Source: Pseudorhodobacter sp. (GTDB taxonomy: Bacteria; Pseudomonadota; Alphaproteobacteria; Rhodobacterales; Rhodobacteraceae). Taken from it: a stretch of DNA of 10,541 nt. Positions within the stretch are counted from its first letter, which is position 1. Each line of letters opens with the position of its first letter. The stretch lies in assembly GCA_024641255.1 (NCBI GenBank), contig JAHEDL010000264.1, positions 595-11,135 of the forward strand. The letters run 5' to 3'. A program made the translations under genes and the position numbers. Below, in pieces: positions 1 to 6,230 of the stretch. The notes under the pieces were generated by a model. That model saw only the letters and a program-made list of their open reading frames with translations. It searched no databases and was not told the origin of the DNA.

Positions 1-531
1 GCCGCCCGGCTCTGCCGGACCTTCTGGCGCCGCAAGCGAGGCCGTCAGCAGCACAACCTGCCCCGGTTCAGGCGCAAAACCTTGCCCGTGCAGCGATATT
101 CGCACCTTTACCGGCGTCTTCGCAGGGTCGACCCCCTGCAACACCACCTGATCCAGCGTGATCCGCAACGCATCCGATTGCGACCGATCTATATCAACGA
201 TCCGCCCCTGCACCGCGCCGTAAAACCGCGTCTCTAACATCGGCGCCCACAGCAGATGCGCCCGCAGCCCCGCCGCCAGAACGCCAGCCACCACACAAAG
301 CCCAATCACCATCAGCGGATGCGCCAACTCTGGGCCATAGCAATACCCCAGCCCCAAGAGCACGCCCACCGCCGCGACCGCCGCGTAAAACAGCGGCCCC
401 GGTTCAAAGCCCAAGCCAAACCAAAGCGCGATACCAACCGCAATAAACACCGGCACCCACGGAAACAGCACACCACGCACCGCCGCCAGCGCATGCAACG
501 GCGACAGCCAGATATCACTGCGCCCGGCCAC
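1..531 (-). CDS. comEC: ComEC/Rec2-family competence protein (DNA-uptake channel), N-terminal part only
   Basis: Seen: an open frame of 177 codons from a GTG at 531 to the left edge with no stop, so the C-terminal part (the competence channel core and any metallo-beta-lactamase-like domain) lies outside. The protein has about three hydrophobic segments (residues ~20-40, 46-65, 71-94). A soluble stretch follows, with RFYGAVQGRIVDIDRS at 102-117 and a Pro/Gly-rich turn near the edge, as in the DUF4131 (OB-fold-like) domain of ComEC. Known: ComEC forms the inner-membrane channel that imports single-stranded DNA during transformation. Start choice: no ATG or TTG precedes it in frame, and the GTG has GAGGGG 9 nt upstream. 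Context: divergent from gltX, an arrangement I recall from Rhodobacterales. Base composition matches the neighbours. The family call is by eye on the N-terminal third only. Confidence 0.85.
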   Translation of the reverse strand, partial: MAGRSDIWLSPLHALAAVRGVLFPWVPVFIAVGIALWFGLGFEPGPLFYAAVAAVGVLLGLGYCYGPELAHPLMVIGLCVVAGVLAAGLRAHLLWAPMLETRFYGAVQGRIVDIDRSQSDALRITLDQVVLQGVDPAKTPVKVRISLHGQGFAPEPGQVVLLTASLAAPEGPAEPGG

Positions 532-540
532 CTTGTTTTG

Positions 541-546
541 CCCCTC
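541..546 (-). promoter_or_regulatory. Shine-Dalgarno site that fixes the comEC GTG start
   Basis: GAGGGG on the minus strand, 9 nt before GTG 531. An ATG at 552-550 on the same strand is out of frame and reaches a stop after 11 codons, so it is not the comEC start. Confidence 0.6.
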
Positions 547-591
547 GCATTTGCCTAAAGCTGCCCCGACCCTATCGCCGTGATGGTTTCC

Positions 592-597
592 GAAAGG
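592..597 (+). promoter_or_regulatory. Shine-Dalgarno site that selects the gltX start
   Basis: GAAAGG lies 9 nt before ATG 607, but only 3 nt before the in-frame ATG 601 and downstream of the in-frame GTG 580 and ATG 583. A weak promoter-like pair (TTGCCT at 551-556, 16-bp spacer, TATCGC at 573-578) would place transcription start near 585, which also argues against the two upstream starts. The -10 matches poorly, so the promoter part is only a suggestion. Confidence 0.5.
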
Positions 598-606
598 TTA
601 ATGCCA

Positions 607-2016
607 ATGTCCGCTTCCGCCCGCCAAGTTGTCACCCGCTTCGCGCCCTCGCCCACCGGCTATCTGCACATTGGCGGCGGGCGGACGGCGCTGTTCAACT
701 GGCTTTACGCCCGGGGTCGCGGCGGCAAGTTCCTGCTGCGCATCGAAGATACCGACCGCGAACGCTCTACCCCCGAAGCAACCGCCGCGATCCTCAAAGG
801 CCTGACTTGGCTTGGCCTTGACTGGGATGGCGATGTGGTCAGCCAGTTCGACCGCAAAGACCGTCACGCCGACGTTGCGCATCAGATGCTTGACCGCGGC
901 ACCGCCTATAAGTGCTTCAGCACCCAAGAAGAAATCGCCGCCTTCCGCGCCGAAGCCGAAGCGCGCGGGTCTTATGCGCTGTTTCAAAGCCCGTGGCGCG
1001 ATGCCGACCCGGCCAGCCACCCCGACGCGCCCTATGTCATTCGCATGCGTGCCCCACGCGACGGCGAAACCGTGATCGAAGATCAGGTGCAAGGCCGCGT
1101 TGTCATCCAGAATTCGACGCTGGATGATATGATTTGTTTACGCTCTGATGGTACGCCCACCTACATGCTGGCCGTTGTCGTCGATGATCACGACATGGGC
1201 GTCACGCATGTCATTCGCGGGGACGATCACCTGAACAACGCGGCGCGTCAGACAATGGTGTATCAGGCGATGGGCTGGGACATTCCGGTCTGGGCGCATA
1301 TTCCACTGATTCACGGCCCCGATGGCAAAAAGCTGTCGAAACGTCACGGCGCCACCGGCATCGACGAATATCAGGCGATGGGCTACCCGGCGGCCGGGAT
1401 GCGCAACTACCTTACCCGGCTTGGCTGGGCGCATGGCGATGCCGAGATTTTTACCAGCGCCGAAGCGATGCAGATGTTCGATCTGAAGGGAATCGGTCGT
1501 GCACCGGCACGGCTTGATTTCAAGAAACTGGAAAACACCTGTGGCCACCACATTGCGATGGCCGAAGATGCTGCACTGCTGCATGAATTGCAGGCCTATC
1601 TGGTCGCCGCCAAACGCCCAGAGCTGACGCAAACACAGCATGATCTGCTGTTGAAGGGCATGTATTGCGTGAAAGATCGCGCGAAAACCTTCCCGGAACT
1701 GCTTGAAAAGGCACAGTTTGCCATGGTTTCGCGCCCCATCGTTGCCGACGAGGCTTCGGCGAAGGCACTAGATTCGGTATCCCGTGGTATACTGAAATCG
1801 TTGACGCCGCAGTTGCGAAATGTTAGCTGGACAAAAGAGGCGTTGGAGCCGATCTTGAACCATGCTGCCGCAGAAAACGGGATTGGCTTTGGCAAGCTGG
1901 CCGCTCCGCTGCGGGCGGCCTTGGCAGGGCGAAGCGCCACGCCTAGCGTGTATGACATGATGCTTGTCATCGGTCAGGATGAAACGATTGCACGGCTGGA
2001 GGATGCGGCGGCCTGA
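607..2016 (+). CDS. gltX: Glutamate--tRNA ligase (GluRS), class I
   Basis: Role: cytoplasmic enzyme that charges tRNA-Glu with glutamate using ATP. Most alphaproteobacteria lack GlnRS, so a GluRS also charges tRNA-Gln for later amidation by GatCAB. Seen: 469 residues, the normal length. It has the class I N-terminal signature [14 protein letters not shown] with the HIGH-type motif at 21-24, the tRNA/glutamate-site stretch [11 protein letters not shown], the KMSKS-type loop KLSKR at 242-246, and a helical C-terminal anticodon-binding part. A four-cysteine zinc site like that of E. coli is not visible. Small oddity: after HIGG the usual Ala is Gly ([12 protein letters not shown]). Start chosen at ATG 607 from the ribosome-binding site; ATG 601 is possible. 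Many alphaproteobacteria carry two GluRS paralogues, and I cannot say whether this one is discriminating or charges tRNA-Gln. It is followed at 73 nt by gltA on the same strand. Confidence 0.96.
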   Translation: MSASARQVVTRFAPSPTGYLHIGGGRTALFNWLYARGRGGKFLLRIEDTDRERSTPEATAAILKGLTWLGLDWDGDVVSQFDRKDRHADVAHQMLDRGTAYKCFSTQEEIAAFRAEAEARGSYALFQSPWRDADPASHPDAPYVIRMRAPRDGETVIEDQVQGRVVIQNSTLDDMICLRSDGTPTYMLAVVVDDHDMGVTHVIRGDDHLNNAARQTMVYQAMGWDIPVWAHIPLIHGPDGKKLSKRHGATGIDEYQAMGYPAAGMRNYLTRLGWAHGDAEIFTSAEAMQMFDLKGIGRAPARLDFKKLENTCGHHIAMAEDAALLHELQAYLVAAKRPELTQTQHDLLLKGMYCVKDRAKTFPELLEKAQFAMVSRPIVADEASAKALDSVSRGILKSLTPQLRNVSWTKEALEPILNHAAAENGIGFGKLAAPLRAALAGRSATPSVYDMMLVIGQDETIARLEDAAA

Positions 2017-2047
2017 TCCGCCCTTCGCCCACCGTTACGGAACATGG

Positions 2048-2069
2048 CCCGCCCTTGCTTTAGGACGGG
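2048..2069 (+). repeat. Imperfect stem-loop between gltX and gltA
   Basis: CCCGCCCT and AGGACGGG pair over 8 bp with one mismatch around a 6-nt loop, followed by GTTTCC rather than a real T-run. It sits 20 nt before the gltA start, in a 73-nt gap. It could be a weak terminator of gltX or a leader structure of gltA. No convincing promoter was found in the gap, so gltA may use one inside the end of gltX. Confidence 0.35.
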
Positions 2070-2089
2070 TTTCCATTGGGGGATCAAAG

Positions 2090-3385
2090 ATGGCCGAACC
2101 GACCAAAACTGCGACGCTGAGCCTCGACGGCAAGTCCTATGACCTGCCGGTATATTCGCCGACGCTCGGCCCGGATGTAGTTGATATCCGTAAACTTTAC
2201 GATCAAGCCGACGTGTTCACCTTCGACCCCGGCTTCACCTCGACCGCCGCTTGCGAAAGCGCGATCACCTTCATCGACGGTGACAAGGGTGAGCTGTTGC
2301 ACCGCGGCTATCCGATTGATCAGCTGGCCAAAGAATCGTCCTATCTCGAAGTCTGCTATCTGCTGCTTTACGGCGAACTGCCGAACGCAGCACAGCTGGC
2401 CGATTTCGAAGGCCGCGTAACGCGCCACACCATGCTGCACGAACAGATCCACAACTTCTTCCGTGGGTTCCGGCGTGACAGCCACCCGATGGCCACCATG
2501 GTGGGCGTTGTTGGCGCGATGTCGGCCTTCTATCACGACAGCCTTGACATCAACGACCCGTGGCAACGCGAAGTGGCCGCGATCCGCATGATCGCCAAGC
2601 TGCCGACCATCGCGGCGATGGCCTACAAGTATTCTGTCGGCCAACCCTTTGTTTATCCGAAGAATTCGCTGTCTTACGCTGGCAACTTCCTGCACATGTG
2701 CTTCTCGGTTCCGGCCGAAGACTATGTGGTGAACCCGATCCTTGCCAAGGCAATGGACCGGATCATGATGTTGCACGCCGATCACGAACAGAACGCCTCG
2801 ACCTCGACCGTGCGTCTGGCGGGCTCGTCGGGCGCCAACCCCTTCGCCTGCATCGCCGCTGGCATCGCCTGCCTTTGGGGTCCGGCGCATGGTGGCGCAA
2901 ACCAGGCTTGTCTGGAAATGCTGCGCGAAATCGGCACGGTTGACCGCATCCCGGAATACATCGCCAAGGCCAAGGACAAGAACTCGGGCTTCCGCCTGAT
3001 GGGCTTTGGCCACCGCGTCTACAAGAACTTCGACCCCCGCGCGACGGTGATGAAGGAATCGGCAGACGAGGTGCTGGAGTTGTTGGGCATCCACAACAAC
3101 CCGACGCTGCAAGTGGCGAAGGAACTGGAACGGATCGCGCTGTCGGATGATTATTTCATCTCGAAAAAGCTGTATCCGAACGTCGACTTCTATTCGGGCA
3201 TCATCCTTGATGCGATGGGCTTCCCGACTTCGATGTTCACCCCGATCTTCGCGATTTCGCGCACCGTCGGCTGGATCTCGCAGTGGAAAGAGATGATCGC
3301 CGAAAAGAACCAAAAGATTGGCCGTCCGCGCCAGCTTTATGTCGGCTCGCCGAAACGCGACTACGTCGACGTCAAACATCGCTAA
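2090..3385 (+). CDS. gltA: Citrate synthase (type II, hexameric)
   Basis: Role: condenses acetyl-CoA and oxaloacetate to citrate, the entry step of the TCA cycle, in the cytoplasm. Seen: 431 residues, typical of the NADH-sensitive Gram-negative type. The three catalytic residues known from the E. coli enzyme are in place: His267 in GPAHGG, His308 in GFGHRVY and Asp366 in NVDFYSG. The [15 protein letters not shown] block starts at 228 and the C-terminal GRPRQLY at 411-417. Start: ATG 2090 has GGGGGA 6 nt upstream. The frame stays open back to 1964, but that would overlap gltX and add about 40 residues unlike any citrate synthase. Same strand as gltX 73 nt upstream; a strong stem-loop follows 7 nt after the stop. 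Nothing is missing or broken. Confidence 0.98.
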   Translation: MAEPTKTATLSLDGKSYDLPVYSPTLGPDVVDIRKLYDQADVFTFDPGFTSTAACESAITFIDGDKGELLHRGYPIDQLAKESSYLEVCYLLLYGELPNAAQLADFEGRVTRHTMLHEQIHNFFRGFRRDSHPMATMVGVVGAMSAFYHDSLDINDPWQREVAAIRMIAKLPTIAAMAYKYSVGQPFVYPKNSLSYAGNFLHMCFSVPAEDYVVNPILAKAMDRIMMLHADHEQNASTSTVRLAGSSGANPFACIAAGIACLWGPAHGGANQACLEMLREIGTVDRIPEYIAKAKDKNSGFRLMGFGHRVYKNFDPRATVMKESADEVLELLGIHNNPTLQVAKELERIALSDDYFISKKLYPNVDFYSGIILDAMGFPTSMFTPIFAISRTVGWISQWKEMIAEKNQKIGRPRQLYVGSPKRDYVDVKHR

Positions 3386-3392
3386 ACCCAGC

Positions 3393-3425
3393 AAAGGGCG
3401 GCTTTCAAAGCCGCCCTTTCGCTTT
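3393..3425 (+). terminator. Rho-independent-type terminator of gltA
   Basis: A perfect inverted repeat with 13-nt arms (AAAGGGCGGCTTT / AAAGCCGCCCTTT) and one base between them, 3393-3419, begins 7 nt after the gltA stop. The likely RNA fold is a 10-bp stem with a 7-nt loop. The stem ends in TTT and is followed by CGCTTT, a broken rather than pure U-run. No gene faces it from the right, so it serves gltA. Confidence 0.8.
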
Positions 3426-3510
3426 ATGGCCGCTTGCCCGAAACATCCGGCAGCGGCCTTGCAAGCCCAAGCCTACAATGCGAGCCTGCGCCAAATCAAA
3501 GAGGCCGCCC

Positions 3511-4221
3511 GTGTCGCACCCTTCCCGCATCCCCACCTTGGACGCCCTGCGTAGCGCCGCCCTGTTGGGCATGGTCGCGTTTCACCTGTCCTATGATCTG
3601 CTGATGTTCGGCGTCATCCCGGCCAGCTATGCCCAGACCTCTGCCTTTTATTTCCACGCCAGAATCGTCGCCGGCAGCTTTTTGCTGTTGTCGGGCGTTG
3701 GCCTGTGGCTGGCCCATAGCCAAACAATCCACTGGCGCGCCTTTGGCCGCAGGTTTGCCAAAATCGCCGCGGCTGCGGCCTTGGTCACGCTGGCCACCCG
3801 CGTTGCGATGCCAGACTATTACATCTATTTCGGCATCCTGCACGCCATCGCGCTTTACAGCCTGCTTGGCCTAGCCACCCTGCGCCTGCCCGCCGCCGTA
3901 ACCGCCGCGCTGGCTGCCGCTTTCATCGCCGGTTCCTATTGGGGGCAATCGCCAAACTTCAACGCGCCGCTGCTGCGGTTTTTGGGCCTTGCAACCGACC
4001 CCGCGTGGACGATGGATTTTGAACCGGTGTTCCCGTGGTTTGGCGCGGTGCTGCTGGGCATCACAGTGGGCAAAATCGGCAGCCAACTTGGCCTGTGGTC
4101 GCGCCTGTCGCGGCTGGCGCTGCCCAGCGCCCTAACCTGGCCAGGCCGCCACAGCCTGGCCATCTATCTGATTCACCAACCTATTTTGATGGGACTGGTC
4201 TGGCTTTACACGCAGACCTAG
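3511..4221 (+). CDS. DUF1624 / HGSNAT-like integral membrane protein
   Basis: Seen: 236 residues, very hydrophobic, with about six to seven predicted membrane segments (roughly 12-35, 48-68, 84-99, 105-122, 127-143, 172-190, 215-233). It begins IPTLDALRSAALLGMVAFHLSYDLL, with conserved-looking Asp11 and His25. It continues with YFGILHAIAL (106-115), DFEPVFPWFG (169-178) and GRHSLAIYLIHQPIL (212-226). Known: these blocks mark the DUF1624 group, related to heparan-alpha-glucosaminide acetyltransferase and YeiB-like transmembrane acyltransferases. Inference: it may transfer an acyl group to an envelope or sugar substrate, but the substrate is unknown. Start: GTG with AAAGAGG 6 nt upstream. An in-frame ATG at 3478 and an open frame back to 3283 were rejected because they run through the gltA terminator and lack a good ribosome-binding site. 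The stop codon overlaps that of convergent aguB. Confidence 0.85.
   Translation: MSHPSRIPTLDALRSAALLGMVAFHLSYDLLMFGVIPASYAQTSAFYFHARIVAGSFLLLSGVGLWLAHSQTIHWRAFGRRFAKIAAAAALVTLATRVAMPDYYIYFGILHAIALYSLLGLATLRLPAAVTAALAAAFIAGSYWGQSPNFNAPLLRFLGLATDPAWTMDFEPVFPWFGAVLLGITVGKIGSQLGLWSRLSRLALPSALTWPGRHSLAIYLIHQPILMGLVWLYTQT
4218..4221. other. Shared CTAG stop of two convergent genes
   Basis: The palindrome CTAG holds TAG for the plus-strand membrane protein gene (4219-4221) and TAG for minus-strand aguB (4220-4218). The genes therefore overlap by 4 bp tail to tail with no spacer and no terminator between the stops. Any terminator would have to lie inside the opposite gene. Confidence 0.95.
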
Positions 4222-5090
4222 CTGCGCCCATCCAAGGTTGCCACCGCCGCATAGGTGTGCGGGCGGCGATCGCGAAACAGCCCCCAGCTGGCGCGCAGCG
4301 CCGCAATCGCGTCTAGATCAAAGGTCGCCAGCAACACCTCTTCACGGTCTCGGCTGGCTTTCGCCACCAACTGGCCGGTGTGGTCGCTGATGAAACTTGA
4401 TCCATAGAAGGTCACCTCGGTGCCACCCGGCGCCACTTCGCTGCCGATCCGGTTCGACGCGATCACCGGCATGATGTTGCTTCCGGCGTGCCCACGCATG
4501 CAAATCTCCCAATGCGGCTGGCTGTCATAGCCCGGCGCCGGCGGTTCAGACCCGATCGCGGTCGGATACAGCAGCAATTCCGCCCCCTGCAGCGCCATCG
4601 CCCGCGCACATTCGGGAAACCACTGGTCCCAGCAAATCCCCACGCCAATCCGCCCCGCCGCGGTATCCCAAACCTTGTAACCGGTGTCGCCCGGCGAGAA
4701 GTAGTACTTCTCTTCATAGCCCGGACCCTGCGGAATATGCGTCTTGCGATAGTTGCCCAGCACCCGGCCATCGGCATCAATCATCGCCATCGAGTTAAAA
4801 TGCGCCTGCCCCGCCTTTTCGAAATACGAACACGGCAGCACCACGCCCAACTCTTTCGCCAAGGCCGAAAACCGCGCGATCACCGGATGCCCCGCCATTG
4901 GCAGCGCCAGCGGGAAATATTCCGCCCGCTCTTCGATGCAGAAATACGGCGCCGCGAAAAGCTCTTGTATCAGAACAACTTGCGCGCCCTTTGCCACGGC
5001 CTGACGCACCAGCGCTTCGGCCTTGTCAAGATTGGCGGGCAGATCCCAGCTGCAGGCAAACTGGGTGGCGGCGACGGTGACTTGGCGCAT
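4218..5090 (-). CDS. aguB: N-carbamoylputrescine amidase
   Basis: Role: hydrolyses N-carbamoylputrescine to putrescine, CO2 and ammonia, the last step of the agmatine route to putrescine, in the cytoplasm. Seen: 290 residues, the usual length, single nitrilase-fold domain. The Glu-Lys-Cys catalytic set is complete: Glu43 in LIQELF, Lys116 in YRKTHIPQGPGYEEKYYF and Cys153 in GICWDQWFPE. The IPQGPGYEEKYYF stretch after the Lys and the YPTAIGSEP block (175-183) fit AguB better than a generic carbon-nitrogen hydrolase. Start: ATG 5090 with GAGAG 5 nt upstream; an in-frame TTG at 5120 has weaker support. It lies 60 nt downstream of the DUF2235 gene on the same strand, so it is probably the last gene of that operon. 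AguA (agmatine deiminase) is not in the window. Another amidase specificity is possible but less likely. Confidence 0.92.
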   Translation of the reverse strand: MRQVTVAATQFACSWDLPANLDKAEALVRQAVAKGAQVVLIQELFAAPYFCIEERAEYFPLALPMAGHPVIARFSALAKELGVVLPCSYFEKAGQAHFNSMAMIDADGRVLGNYRKTHIPQGPGYEEKYYFSPGDTGYKVWDTAAGRIGVGICWDQWFPECARAMALQGAELLLYPTAIGSEPPAPGYDSQPHWEICMRGHAGSNIMPVIASNRIGSEVAPGGTEVTFYGSSFISDHTGQLVAKASRDREEVLLATFDLDAIAALRASWGLFRDRRPHTYAAVATLDGRS

Positions 5091-5150
5091 GACATCTCTC
5101 AGGCTGAAGGATTTGCGCAAGCCTATTTGATCAAACCCGCCGCCGTAAAG

Positions 5151-6230
5151 TCAGAACAGGCGCGAAAGCGGCCATGGCGTCCAGGAAAACGGTCGCTGCC
5201 CTTCGGCAGAAGGGTGAATCGCCTCTGAAGGGTCGCGGCCAATCTCGCGTTTGCGCCGCAGCAAAAACCACATGCCCCAACCGCGCGTGGTGCCAACCAT
5301 CGGTGCCTTCGGATCACAGGGGAACTGCGCGCGCCAGTCGGTCGGCAGGGCCAAACCGACCACTTCGGCACGTTCCAGCATCCACACCAACGGAATATTC
5401 GCCAAAGGCCGCGCCGCTGCCAAATCACCGATCATCCCGCCCACATCGCCATGCGCGCCGCGAAACCACATTTGCTGCACATTGCCCTGCCATCCGGGCA
5501 GGCATTCCCACAGCACCGGGTCAAACACCGCGCGGGTTTCATGAATCGCAAGTGCCTGAAATCCATGCCTGATCGACGGGCCAAGATGGTGGTTGTGAAA
5601 CAGGTGCTTCTTTTCGGTCAGCATCCACAGCAGCGGCAGCCGCAGGCCAAGCGCCTTGACGGTGTCAAACACCCCCACCATTTCAATCGGGGCACTGTGA
5701 TGGCAAAACTGCCGCGCAAAGTCTTGCACCACCGCAGCGTCGGCGGCGTGCTGATACAGCCGATAGGCCTGCGTCACACCGCGTTCGGTGGCATAGTCGC
5801 GCTTCAGCAACCCAACTTGGTCAATCACCCCGGCCAAACTGCGCACTGCATAAGCGCCGCGAGAATAGCCCAACAGAAAAATCCGGTCGCCTTCGCGGTA
5901 GTGGCTGGCCAGCCAACCATAAGCCCGCCGAATTTGCCGATTGATTCCGGTGCCTTGCACCAGCTTCATGCCCTGCCGCCAGCCTTCCCACTGCAGGCCC
6001 GGTTCATAATAAACCGTGCGATGCGCCGACCGCCCATGTTCGGTCAGCAGCTTGTAAATCAGCCCGGCATTTCCCTCTTTTCCCGGCTCAAGCGTGCTAA
6101 GCGTGCCGTCCAGAATGATGACATGATCGACAACACCGCGCTGTCGCCCCGGTTCTGGGGCGGCGGCAGGCTCGGTTTCAACGATCGGATGACCGCGCCA
6201 CCAGCGCCGAAATCTGTCAATCAGCGACAG
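5151..6230 (-). CDS. DUF2235 alpha/beta hydrolase (Tle1-like lipase/esterase fold), probable CTG start
   Basis: Seen: 359 residues if started at CTG 6230. The N-terminal core strand is HVIILDGTLSTLEPG (36-50). The nucleophile elbow GYSRGA has Ser123, an acid candidate is Asp189 in GVFDTVKALG, and the His candidate is His260 in GAHGDVGG; order and spacing fit the DUF2235 family. Known: DUF2235 domains include type VI secretion phospholipase effectors of the Tle1 kind, but many are chromosomal hydrolases of unknown substrate. No VgrG, PAAR or immunity gene is nearby, so an effector role is not supported. Start: from the upstream stop to Met88 (5969) there is no ATG, GTG or TTG in frame, yet the conserved core begins near residue 36. 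CTG 6230 sits 6 nt after AAGGAGG and gives a plausible N-terminus, MSLIDRFRRWW. It overlaps the upstream molybdoenzyme gene by 14 nt. No signal peptide is visible. Confidence 0.85.
   Translation of the reverse strand: MSLIDRFRRWWRGHPIVETEPAAAPEPGRQRGVVDHVIILDGTLSTLEPGKEGNAGLIYKLLTEHGRSAHRTVYYEPGLQWEGWRQGMKLVQGTGINRQIRRAYGWLASHYREGDRIFLLGYSRGAYAVRSLAGVIDQVGLLKRDYATERGVTQAYRLYQHAADAAVVQDFARQFCHHSAPIEMVGVFDTVKALGLRLPLLWMLTEKKHLFHNHHLGPSIRHGFQALAIHETRAVFDPVLWECLPGWQGNVQQMWFRGAHGDVGGMIGDLAAARPLANIPLVWMLERAEVVGLALPTDWRAQFPCDPKAPMVGTTRGWGMWFLLRRKREIGRDPSEAIHPSAEGQRPFSWTPWPLSRLF

Noticed and set aside
1964..2089. A longer N-terminus for gltA starting at 1964.
   Set aside because: It would overlap gltX and add residues unlike citrate synthases, while ATG 2090 has a good ribosome-binding site and gives the standard length.
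2084..3394. A 436-codon open frame on the minus strand opposite gltA.
   Set aside because: Fully antisense to an unmistakable citrate synthase, with low-complexity Arg/His/Val-rich content and no family resemblance.
3283..3510. A longer N-terminus for the DUF1624 protein starting at 3283 or 3478.
   Set aside because: The frame runs back through the gltA terminator into gltA. The extension is Arg/Lys-rich and unlike the family, and GTG 3511 has AAAGAGG at 6 nt.
5151..6230. The DUF2235 protein as a type VI secretion phospholipase effector.
   Set aside because: The fold fits, but no VgrG, PAAR, Hcp or immunity-like gene is adjacent. The gene is embedded in a metabolic operon with normal base composition.
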